From Arion vulgaris (taxonomy: Eukaryota; Mollusca; Gastropoda; Stylommatophora; Arionidae): a stretch of DNA of 64,000 nt. Below are positions 23,366 through 33,063 of the stretch, in pieces. How positions within the stretch are numbered: position 1 is the first letter of the stretch; the number at the start of each line of letters is the position of its first letter. Where the stretch lies: the NCBI GenBank assembly GCA_020796225.1, contig CM036765.1:1678228-1742227 (forward strand), given 5' to 3'. Below the pieces are notes generated by a model. The model was not told the DNA's origin and searched no databases. It was given only the letters and a program-made list of their open reading frames with translations. Made by a program: the position numbers and the translations under genes.

Positions 23366-23588
23366 ACTGCTTGTATTCCGGTTTTTAGGCGGTGCAGGAA
23401 AGGGAGGGGGAGTTATGTGCCTGCGGAATTTAATGAGCACATGGCTAGCGCTGTCGTCTCGAAACAGATCAGGTTAGGGTTTGCTCTTTATGTACCTCAC
23501 AATAGACACTGTGCGGCTTTATCGGGGATTGAACCCGAGTCTTTCGTATGGGAGCCGCACTCTAATACATTCTGACAGCCGCTACCTT
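23366..23588 (-). repeat. tRNA-like SINE (minus strand)
   Basis: On the minus strand GGCTGTCAGAATGTATTAGA and GTGC resemble an A-box region and CGGGTTCAATCCCCG is a clean B box. The body extends to about 23370 with TAAATTCCGCAGGCACATAA. It lies exactly between two unrelated minisatellites. A 77-codon plus-strand frame here is incidental. Confidence 0.62.
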
Positions 23589-23822
23589 ATGTATGTGAAC
23601 TAATGTAAGACATATGTATGTGAACTAATGTAAGACATATGTATGTGAACTAATGTAAGACATATGTATGTGAACTAATGTAAGACATATGTATGTGAAC
23701 TAATGTAAGACATATGTATGTGAACTAATGTAAGACATATGTATGTGAACTAATGTAAGACATATGTATGTGAACTAATGTAAGACATATGTATGTGAAC
23801 TAATGTAAGACATATGTATGTC
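23589..23822. repeat. 25-bp minisatellite, 9 copies
   Basis: Unit TATGTATGTGAACTAATGTA plus AGACA, perfect in all copies. Confidence 0.96.
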
Positions 23823-24013
23823 GCACAATTTGAAACATAGAAATGTATTCTCTCCCAGAATTCAATTATTGATGAGTTTCAGTGGAAGTGTCATATTCTC
23901 ATATGTACAATATCTTTGGCACTTTCAATACATTGCTATAGTTCATATCTTACACACATATGTTGCTACTGTGTATATGTATGGTTGTAGTATCCTGCGC
24001 CTTGTTGTACTAC

Positions 24014-24045
24014 ATCAGTGTTTCCAACCTTTTTGTGCCACGCAC
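24014..24045 (-). repeat. hAT terminal inverted repeat, 3' end of element
   Basis: CAGTGTTTCCAACCTTTTTG followed by TGCC at 24014 matches the general CAGTG..TCCCAACC form of ZBED5/Charlie-type hAT ends. The partner end was not found near 26 kb. Confidence 0.6.
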
Positions 24046-24299
24046 AACCAAAGCCTTTCAAAATTTCGTATGGCCCCTCCTCCCCCACCGTAACATATAA
24101 ACAATTTTTATTTCCAAAATTGAATTGTTCACTGAATAAACATAAATGATCGGTTTTAGGAAGAAATCGCTAGAAAATTGTTGAGGAAACACAGTAAGTC
24201 AATTTTCAAAACATATAATGGAGAACTGAAATTAAAGAATGAAATTATTTTTATTGACAGATTTTTCTATATTATTTTAATTATTAGTAATTATGTATT

Positions 24300-24485
24300 A
24301 TTTCCATTTAGTGAGATCCTTGCGCTTGATGCATGCTGCAAAGAGATTTTATGTTAGGTTTAAATTTAGTTAGCTTTAGTCTCAAGTCTCCTTACTGTGT
24401 TACATGCCAACCGATTTTTTTTTAAAGCAGCAAATCCCTTGTTGCAATAAATCCACACATTCAGCTAATTATGAAGATGGAAACG
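24300..24485 (-). pseudogene. hAT transposase C-terminus (ZBED5/SCAND3-like), separated by a nested insertion
   Basis: On the minus strand, downstream of the nested element, the frames read ARQFLPFPSS, then GDLRLKLTKFKPNIKSL and CSMHQAQGSH. In intact hAT proteins this is the C-terminal dimerisation region, ending in a GDLRLKLT...CxxHQ motif. Stops and frame changes interrupt it. It belongs with the piece at 25.3-25.99 kb; about 0.7 kb of unrelated repeat splits them. Confidence 0.65.
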
Positions 24486-24576
24486 GTAAGAATTGTCTTG
24501 CACATTTGGTTGAATTTGTATATTTTATTTATGTTTCCTCACAAAGCTATGCCATCGATTTTTAATATTATACTAG

Positions 24577-25296
24577 CTAATTAACCTGGCTATACTAGCT
24601 AATTAACCCGGCTATACTAGCTAATTAACCCGGCTATACTAGCTAATTAACCCGGCTCCGCACGGGTGAAAGTTGTTATTAAACCTTGATAAGGAATTGG
24701 GTAAGCCTTTACAAAAGATGTCATTTAATAGCATGAATTGTATTTTCTGATATTTTTTAAGAAGTGGTTTGAATCGGCTATGTCGTCGTTAAACAATTTT
24801 AAGGGTCCGAGTGGTTCTTGTAATGCTTCACGTCTAATCAAAGTAGCGTCTTCGCATTCTTCCTAATTACTTTAACATTTATATAGCGTAGCTTGAAACA
24901 GAAAAGTGAAGCTGTAATGACATGAAAATTATACATTCTGCACCAGTCAACGCAAACAGAAAAACTCAACTAATGGTACGTTAAGGGACGTAATCCATGA
25001 CTATGTTGTAGAGGCCATCTGGCAATTTTTTGATTATATCCCTCTCACTGTTAAGCTTTCTTAACCGCGTGTCGGAATGTAACAAAGATGGTGAATTTAA
25101 ATGTCGAATCGGACATCAAGAATTCGATTTTATTTAATTTTACAGCTAATATTAATTCGATTTCGAAACTATTTCTTTAGCTGATCTAATTTTAGCCCGA
25201 AAAAAATTTGTCGAAATATTGTAAATATTGCATGGAAACTGTAGCCGTGTATACCCGGACACACATCGGACACTAAGGATTATATATATAGAAAAA
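24577..25296. mobile_element. Unclassified interspersed repeat nested in the hAT element
   Basis: The left edge is a 22-bp tandem (CTAGCTAATTAACCCGGC, four copies) followed by TCCGCACGGG, a start seen in many invertebrate interspersed repeats. The right edge is GGACACTAAGGATT with a TA tail. Hardly any coding remains. Placement is supported because hAT coding sequence lies on both sides in the same orientation. Confidence 0.55.
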
Positions 25297-25990
25297 GTTT
25301 ATACTGACTCATCATTTTGAATTTCTGCTTTTACTTCTTTATACTGCATATTTGAAAAATCAGACATATCTACTAACAATGACTGCATCATCCAAGTTGG
25401 AAAATCAAGTTGTTTCAAATCATAAAATCATTCTTTTAAATCAGCATATATAATTTTCAAATGATCAAGAATAACTAGTATATAAGTATCAATCACTTCA
25501 CATTTCTAGAGCCAATGAAGCTTTTCACAATTTTTTGTTATAAATATATTTCTGACACAATTCAATAAAGGTAATGAAACCAAATATCTTCGCTTTTCCA
25601 TCAACAAGAGTTTTATTTGTTCCTTGAATTTGGTTATTTAGTATGTTTAGTTTTTCAATAATATTGGCTATATATCTCACAAATGCTTTACCATCTTTTT
25701 TTAATATATACTTAAATTCTGGTTTGTCGCTTAAAAAATCACTCAGAGTATCAAATAGTTTCATAAATCTTTTCAAGCAGTTCCCTCTCGAGAACCATCT
25801 TACTTCAGTGTGTAGTAAAACTCTCATTTGGTCTGCATTTTGTTCTTCACAAAATAGCTTGAAGAGACACTCGAATGTGGCATTAACTTCAATAGCTTTG
25901 ATACACTTTATAACTGAATTTAGTATTTCATTTAGAACAGGCGAAATATTGTTAGCTATGAAAATTTCTCAGGTGATATACGTTTGAGAC
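25297..25990 (-). pseudogene. hAT transposase fragment, ZBED5/SCAND3-like
   Basis: Minus-strand frame with NNISPVLNEILNSVIKCIKA, then ATFECLFKLFCEEQNADQ, LLHTEVRWFSRGNCLKR, MKLFDTLSDFL and YIANIIEKLNILNNQIQG, continuing in broken frames to LKQLDFPTWMMQ and EIQNDESV. The TEVRWFSRG block is characteristic of the ZBED5-like branch of hAT transposases. The intact stretch is 100 codons (25525-25827). The BED finger and N-terminal half are absent, and a stop lies near 25970. Such a protein would cut and paste DNA between hAT termini; this copy cannot. Confidence 0.82.
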
Positions 25991-25999
25991 AATTTGATT

Positions 26000-26353
26000 A
26001 TTGTAGCATGACTATTTTGAAAAACAACAAATCATTAAAAATATTTATGGTTAGATTTTACATTTTAATATTCATGCATTTATCCAGAAGCAGTAGTTAA
26101 ATGAAGATAATCCATGTGTGAACATATTCTATAAGTTTCATCTCATTAGGTGCCGTAATTTTTTATGATATTTACTTTTTAGTGCGGACACGTCAGCAAA
26201 TATAAATTCCAAAACAAAATTAGCATACAAAGATACTAAACTACGTAATATATTTACTTGTAGAAATATATTGATAGTTACTATCACATTATCACATTAC
26301 TATAACGTTACTATACACATTATAATCATTCTATTATATTATTATTATATAGT
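26000..26353. other. AT-rich sequence right of the hAT relic
   Basis: Expected location of the missing hAT 5' half, but no coding or terminal repeat recognised. Ends in an ATT-type microsatellite at about 26330-26350. Confidence 0.3.
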
Positions 26354-26555
26354 CGGCAGAAAGGATCGTACCCTATGGAAAGTTCACCCTAGTAAATCAA
26401 AAGCTGGCTGAAAACGGACGGGCGGGCCTAGTCACCATGGGCGCACACTCGTCCCGACGTAGATCACTCCGTTCTTGCCAGTGGACCAATTATACATCAC
26501 AATAAGAATGATCAAATTGGCCGTGAAGAACGAACGCAGAAGAAGAAAAAAAAAA
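26354..26555 (+). repeat. SINE-like element with GAA/A tail
   Basis: GC-richer body with GTTCACCCTAGTAAATCAAAA, then GGACGGGCGGGCC, ending in AACGAACGCAGAAGAAGAAA and an A run. The AACGCA-plus-GAA 3' end is like that of the LINE end at 50.36 kb. The following 40-bp array begins in its tail. Confidence 0.6.
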
Positions 26556-27422
26556 GATATCTACAAGATTAGAAGAAGACAAATATGAAGCGAAATATAT
26601 CTACAAGATTAGAAGAAGACAAATATGAAACGAAATATATCTACAAGATTAGAAGAAGACAAATATGAAGCGAAATATATCTACAAGATTAGAAGAAGAT
26701 AAATATGAAGCGAAATATATCTACAAGATTAGAAGAAGACAAATATGAAACGAAATATATCTACAAGATTAGAAGAAGACAAATATGAAGCGAAATATAT
26801 CTACAAGATTAGAAGAAGACAAATATGAAGCGAAATATATCTACAAGATTAGAAGAAGGCAAATATGAAGCGAAATATATCTACAAGATTAGAAGAAGAC
26901 AAATATGAAGCGAAATATATCTACAAGATTAGAAGAAGACAAATATGAAGCGAAATATATCTGCAAGATTAGAAGAAGACAAATATGAAGCGAAATATAT
27001 CTACAAGATTAGAAGAAGACAAATATGAAACGAAATATATCTACAAGATTAGAAGAAGACAAATATGAAGCGAAATATATCTACAAGATTAGAAGAAGAC
27101 AAATATGAAGCGAAATATATCTACAAGATTAGAAGAAGACAAATATGAAGCGAAATATATCTGCAAGATTAGAAGAAGACAAATATGAAGCGAAATATAT
27201 CTACAAGATTAGAAGAAGACAAATATGAAGCGAAATATATCTACAAGATTAGAAGAAGACAAATATGAAGCGAAATATATCTACAAGATTAGAAGAAGAC
27301 AAATATGAAGCGAAATATATCTACAAGATTAGAAGAAGATAAATATGAAGTGAAATATATCTACAGGATTAGAAGAAGACAAATATGAAGCGAAATATAT
27401 CTACAAGATTAGAAGAAGAATA
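26556..27422. repeat. 40-bp minisatellite, about 21 copies
   Basis: Unit ATATATCTACAAGATTAGAA...GAAGACAAATATGAAGCGAA. The GAAGAAGA core continues directly from the tail of the SINE, suggesting that the tail was the seed. Variation includes GAAGCG/GAAACG and one GAAGTG. Confidence 0.95.
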
Positions 27423-27536
27423 ACACAATAAAGGTGGAGTCATGATGTGATAGATCATTTGATGATGTCGGAATCGGAGACGAAAACTTCTGACATATGA
27501 GAGAGATATACATTGTGTAAGGTTGTTAGTCAGAGT

Positions 27537-28332
27537 TGAGCTCTGACGAAGCTAGTAGACAATGGTGATGATATCACAGTTGAGTTCAGACGAAGCTAGT
27601 AGACAATGGTGATGATGTCACAGTTGAGCTCAGACGAAGCTAGTAGACAATGGTGATGATGTCACAGTTGAGCTCAGACGAAGCTAGTAGACAATGGTGA
27701 TGATGTCACAGTTGAGCTCAGACGAAGCTAGTAGACAATAGTGATGATGTCACAGTTGAGCTCAGACGAAGCTAGTAGACAATGGTGATGATGTCACAGT
27801 TGAGCTCAGACGAAGCTAGTAGACAATGGTGATGATGTCACAGTTGAGCTCAAACGAAGCTAGGAGACAATGGTGATGATATGTCACAGTTGAGCTCAGA
27901 CGAAGCTAGTAGACAATGGTGATGATGTCACAGTTGAGCTCAAACGAAGCTAGTAGACAATGGTGATGATGTCACAGTTGAGCTCAGACGAAGCTAGTAG
28001 ACAATGGTGATGATGTCACAGTTGAGCTCAGACGAAGCTAGTAGACAATGGTGATGATGTCACAGTTGAGCTCAGACGAAGCTAGTAGACAATGGTGATG
28101 ATGTCACAGTTGAGCTCAAACGAAGCTAGTAGACAATGGTGATGATGTCACAGTTGAGCTCAGACGAAGCTAGTAGACAATGGTGATGATGTCACAGTTG
28201 AGCTCAGACGAAGCTAGTAGACAATGGTGATGATGTCACAGTTGAGCTCAAACGAAGCTAGGAGACAATGGTGATGATATGTCACAGTTGAGCTCAGACG
28301 AAGCTAGGAGACAATGGTGATGATATGTCATC
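27537..28332. repeat. 44-bp minisatellite, about 18 copies
   Basis: Unit GATGTCACAGTTGAGCTCAG...ACGAAGCTAGTAGACAATGGTGAT. Variants (AAACGAAG, GCTAGGAG with GATATGTC) recur as blocks, so multi-unit duplications occurred. Confidence 0.95.
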
Positions 28333-28559
28333 AACTATTTTAAATTTCGGTAAGAGCTAACGTCATCTGTAATAATGCGAGTAATAATAATAATACCTCT
28401 CGTACCGTTGTACCTTACATAGCACCAGCAAGTAATTTATCCATACCGCTCTGTCCTGGGCAACTCGCTCAATCTGTTACATGGAATTGAGTCCGATATT
28501 TCTTGCCTCTCTCATCAAAGTTTGTTTCAGTGTTTCTCCACCTTCTCCTTCTTACAACA

Positions 28560-28740
28560 GTTGTTACTAGTGGTTGACCAGACATAACTCTAATGTCATC
28601 ACTTCTCCTTCTTACAACAGTTGTTACTAGTGGTTGACCAGACATAACTCTAATGTCATCACTTCTCCTTCTTACAACAGTTGTTACTAGTGGTTGACCA
28701 GACATAACTCTAATGTCATCACTTCTCCTGAATTTGTACC
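28560..28740 (-). repeat. 60-bp tandem array of a LINE coding segment, 3 copies
   Basis: Three consecutive 60-bp units, each encoding RRRSDDIRVMSGQPLVTTVV on the minus strand. The single-copy equivalent is EFRRSDEIRDMSGQPLVTT in the LINE at about 6920-6970. Confidence 0.93.
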
Positions 28741-28789
28741 ATTTTTTTCATTTTTATTCACTGTCATCTATTTTCGAATGTATTCAACT

Positions 28790-30365
28790 TGCTTTCTATA
28801 TCTTTAGACATTTTCCAACTCTCACTGGCATTCAACTTGCTTTCTATATCTTTAGACATTTTCCAACTCTCACTGGCATTCAACTTGCTTTCTATATCTT
28901 TAGACATTTTCCAACTCTCGCTGGCATTCAACTTGCTTTCTATATATTTAGACATTTTCCAACTCTCACTGGCATTCAACTTGCTTTCTATATCTTTAGA
29001 CATTTTCCAACTCTCACTGGCATTCAACTTGATTTCTATATCTTTAGACATTTTCCAACTCTCACTGGCATTCAACTTGCTTTCTATATCTTTAGACATT
29101 TTCCAACTCTCACTGGCATTCAACTTGCTTTCTATATCTTTAGACATTTTCCAACTCTCGCTGGCATTCAACTTGCTTTCTATATCTTTAGACATTTTCC
29201 AACTCTGGCTGGCATTCAACTTGCTTTCTATATCTTTTGTCATTTTCCAACTCTCACTGGCATTCAACTTGCTTTCTATATCTTTAGACATTTTCCAACT
29301 CTCACTGGCATTCAACTTGATTTCTATATCTTTAGACATTTTCCAACTCTCACTGGCATTCAACTTGCTTTCTATATCTTTAGACATTTTCCAACTCTCA
29401 CTGGCATTCAACTTGCTTTCTATATCTTTATACATTTTCCAACTCTCACTGGCATTCAACTTGCTTTCTATATCTTTAGACATTTTCCAACTCTCACTGG
29501 CATTCAACTTTCTTTCTATATCTTTAGACATTTTCCAACTCTCACTGGCATTCAACTTGCTTTCTATATCTTTTAGTCATTTTCCAACTCTCACTGGCAT
29601 TCAACTTGCTTTCTATATCTTTAGACATTTTCCAACTCTCGCTGGCATTCAACTTGCTTTCTATATCTTTTGTCATTTTCCAACTCTCACTGGCATTCAA
29701 CTTGCTTTCTATATCTTTAGACATTTTCCAACTCTCACTGGCATTCAACTTGCTTTCTATATCTTTAGACATTTTCCAACTCTCGCTGGCATTTAACTTG
29801 CTTTCTATATCTTTAGACATTTTCCAACTCTCGCTGGCATTCAACTTGCTTTCTATATCTTTAGACATTTTCCAACTCTCACTGGCATTTAACTTGCTTT
29901 CTATATCTTTAGACATTTTCCAACTCTCGCTGGCATTTAACTTGCTTTCTATATCTTTAGACATTTTCCAACTCTCGCTGACATTCAACTTGCTTTCTAT
30001 ATCTTTAGACATTTTCCAACTCTCACTGGCATTCAACTTGCTTTCTATATCTTTAGACATTTTCCAACTCTCGCTGGCATTTAACTTGCTTTCTATATCT
30101 TTAGACATTTTCCAATTCTCACTGGCATTTAACTTGCTTTCTATATCTTTAGACATTTTCCAACTCTCACTGGCATTCAACTTGATTTCTATATCTTTAG
30201 ACATTTTCCAACTCTCACTGGCATTTAACTTGCTTTCTATATCTTTAGACATTTTCCAACTCTCGCTGACATTCAACTTGCTTTCTATATCTTTAGTCAT
30301 TTTCCAACTCTCACTGGCATTTAACTTGCTTTCTATATCTTTAGACATTTTCCAACTCTCACTGG
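28790..30365 (-). repeat. 48-bp tandem array of a LINE coding segment, about 33 copies
   Basis: Each 48-bp unit encodes SESWKMSKDIESKLNA. The single-copy equivalent, ASESWKMTKDIESKLNA, is at 6818-6868 in the other LINE. Open frames of 263 and 268 codons (minus) and up to 335 codons (plus) arise because 48 is a multiple of three. Commonest variants: CTCACTGG/CTCGCTGG, GCATTCAAC/GCATTTAAC, TAGACATT/TTGTCATT. Confidence 0.96.
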
Positions 30366-30510
30366 TGTATGTTAGGATTAATACAACATTGGGGGTTGAA
30401 ATTTTAAAATTTAGTTTTAAAACTATATAACTTGCAATTCCATATTTTAATTATACTTTTGAAAGCCGATATTGCTTTGACAATTCGTAGAATAATTTTT
30501 GTTTTAACAT

Positions 30511-30734
30511 TCCATGTTCTAAGGTTACTGGAATATAAATGGTAAATCCCATGAGATCATCCGTGTGATTGTGACGCATTCAAGACGGATGGTAAAAGAA
30601 ATCAACGGTAGTTTCAGGCTCAGACAGGTAGAGGTCAACTGGGACTCCAGACCGTATAAGTCTGTTAAGTTAATCCACTCAACGGTCACACACAGTCAGT
30701 TAAGCCTGGAGTTGACTTTCAGTTTCTACCTTAT
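30511..30734. other. Unique spacer
   Basis: A 73-codon plus-strand frame (30565-30786) has no recognisable similarity and runs into the 35-bp array. Not called as a gene. Confidence 0.35.
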
Positions 30735-31358
30735 CAGTTACTACAAAGTAGGTTTAATTGCAACATTATCAGTTACTACAAAGTAGGTTTACTTGCAACA
30801 TTATCAGTTACTACAAAGTAGGTCTACCTGCAACATTATCAGTTACTACAAAGTAGGTCTACCTGCAACATTATCAGTTACTACAAAGTAGATTTACTTG
30901 CAACATTATCAGTTACTACAAAGTAGATTTACTTGCAACATTATCAGTTACTACAAAGTAGGTTTACCTGCAACATTATCAGTTACTACAAAGTAGGTTT
31001 ACTTGCAACATTATCAGTTACTACACAGTAGGTTTACCTGCAACATTATCAGTTACTACAAAGTAGATTTACTTGCAACATTATCAGTTACTACAAAGTA
31101 GGTTTACCTGCAACATTATCAGTTACTACAAAGTAGGTTTACTTGCAACATTATCAGTTACTACAAAGTAGGTTTACTTGCAACATTATCAGTTACTACA
31201 AAGTAGGTTTACCTGCAACATTATCAGTTACTACAAAGTAGGTCTACCTGCAACATTATCAGTTACTACAAAGTAGGTTTACTTGCAACTTTATCAGTTA
31301 CTACAAAGTAGGTTTACCTGCAACATTATCAGTTACTACAAAGTAGGTTTACCTGCAA
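30735..31358. repeat. 35-bp minisatellite, about 18 copies
   Basis: Unit ATTATCAGTTACTACAAAGT...AGGTTTACCTGCAAC. Variation is mostly TTTACC/TTTACT/TCTACC. Confidence 0.96.
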
Positions 31359-31794
31359 CATCAGCAACTGTAATTGTTCACTTAAGGCGGATTTATTTTG
31401 CCGGTAAGCTTAACCACGAAGAGGATATAATGGTTTCGTGAGCAAGCTAATATTGTTGTAGTTGGCGGAGGCTAGTAGTCCATTAGCTGGGCTGGGAACA
31501 ATGTTTGCACACTGGATAAAGGAACATGAGTTTGATAAATGAGTGATTTAGGTAGTGACAGGTGCATGAAAGCAATGTAGATGTTTTTAAGTAGGTCTTT
31601 CTGAAGAATGGCAGGTTACAAGTACGTATGATTTATTTGTGGAAGGGTTCACTTAGGAGAGGTGGAAGATCAAGAAGTAAGGGAAATACGCAGATGAAGG
31701 GTAGACACAGATTAAACAACAGAAGGTATAGTATGATACAGCAAACTAAAATAGTGCTTTCAATATGAGAAATAATCAAGATTTTCTACTATAT
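31359..31794. other. Unique region, nothing recognised
   Basis: About 430 bp, moderately purine-rich at right. No motif or RNA signature. Confidence 0.35.
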
Positions 31795-32670
31795 AATTTC
31801 AGGAAGGAAGGCGAGAGAAAGATAGTGAGAGAAAGATGACGAGATAAAGATGGCGAGAGAAAAGTGACGAGAGAAAGGTGGCCAGAGAAAGATGACGAGA
31901 GAAAGATGACGAGAGAAAGATGGCGAGAGAAAGATGGCGAGAGAAAAGTGGCGAGAGAAAAGTGGCGAGAGAAAGATGACGAGAGAAAGATGATGAGAGA
32001 AAGACAAAGAGGAGGCAGAGAGAGAGAGAGAGAGAGGTGGCAGACAAAAAGGAGGCAGAGAGAGAGAGGTGGCAGAACAAAAGGCAGAGAGAGAGAGAGG
32101 TGGCAGACAAAAGGAGGCAAGAGAGAGAGAGGTGGCAGACAAAAGGAGGCAGAGAGAGAGAGAGGTGGCAGACAAAAGGAGGCAGAGAGAGAGAGAGGTG
32201 GCAGACAAAAGGAGGCAAAGAGAGAGAGAGGTGGCAGACGAAGAGGAGGCAGAGAGAGAGAGTTGGCAGACAGTGAGGAGGCAGAGAGAGATATGTGTGG
32301 CAGGAAAAGAAAGTGGGAAAGAGATATATGACAGAGACATAGAGGATGGCAGAAAAAAGAAGCAGAGGGAGGTTGTAAAAATAGAGACCGCACAGAAGAG
32401 ATGTGGTGGAGAGAGAGATCTCTTAGAAGGACGCTCATAGACCGAGATTTGGGAGAGAGATGGCACAGACATGGCGTTGCATGGACAGAGAAATGGTGGA
32501 GAAAGATATAACATGAAAGAGAATCGATTGAAAAGTGTAAATGGCAGAAAGAAGCGACAGAGAGATGGGACTGAGAGAAAGTGAGAGAGCGAAAGAGAGA
32601 GAGAGAGAGATGTAGCTGAGAGAAAGAAAATGAGAGAGGTGGTAGAGAGACGGAAGATGGACAAAATATA
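31795..32670. repeat. Purine-rich GA array with a 28-32-bp inner repeat
   Basis: Left part has 14-15-bp units (GATGACGAGAGAAA / GATGGCGAGAGAAA). Right part (32030-32290) repeats GAGGTGGCAGACAAAAGGAG with variable GA runs. It continues with decaying GA-rich sequence. Ser/Leu-rich minus frames of up to 303 codons and Arg/Glu-rich plus frames are compositional. Confidence 0.9.
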
Positions 32671-32714
32671 ATTGAGTTTAATTTCATAGAAACGAAAAAA
32701 GTTAGAATTCAGAT

Positions 32715-32792
32715 TTGATAGTCATTCGCAGCCATTCACAGATATTCACATACATTCGCAGACATTTGCAGACATTTGCAGACATTCGGCTA
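32715..32792. repeat. 10-11-bp repeat, about 7 imperfect copies
   Basis: GCAGACATTT / GCAGACATTC / CACAGATATTC units. Confidence 0.8.
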
Positions 32793-33060
32793 TTAGAATC
32801 CAGTACACCAAGGGCAAGATACACGATAATAATGATGTCAATTTTAACCTTGATATCCGACAGTTAAGTTAGATGTTATGAATCGTACCTTCTCTTAAAA
32901 CAAGTAGATAGATAGATATATAACTATATTTAGTATGTCCTTTGTAGAAGATTGTTCTCATCACAATTTGACTGAAAGATGAAAACACGATTGTTTCATC
33001 AAAAAATGTATTTCATCTTTCCTGTTCGTGTTTTCTTCTTTACTTTAATCATGTTTTGTT
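32793..33060. other. Unique spacer
   Basis: No feature recognised apart from a small GATA run at 32915. Confidence 0.35.
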
Positions 33061-33063
33061 TCA

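Larger units (their letters stand above)
28345..30510 (-). pseudogene. RTE-like LINE 3' part, rearranged into internal tandem arrays
   Basis: Read from 30510 leftwards, DNA matching the LINE at 4.26-7.25 kb runs from about its position 6670: a decayed RT tail, ILTYTSESWKM, an amplified segment (next entries), then FENR, RRSDDIRVMSGQPLVTTVV, RRRRW, REARNIGLNSM and RVAQDRAV, ending in an ATT/TAA-type tail at 28370-28400. Endonuclease and most of the RT are absent (5' truncation, common in LINEs). What is odd is that two coding segments of the element have been tandemly multiplied while keeping its reading frame. Confidence 0.88.

Noticed and set aside
23342..23575. 77-codon frame
   Set aside because: Lies across the end of the 54-bp array and an antisense tRNA-like SINE.
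30565..30786. 73-codon frame between arrays
   Set aside because: No recognisable domain and it ends inside the 35-bp array.
31776..32687. Ser/Leu-rich minus frames and Arg/Glu-rich plus frames
   Set aside because: Compositional product of a GA-rich array; overlapping frames on both strands are equally open.
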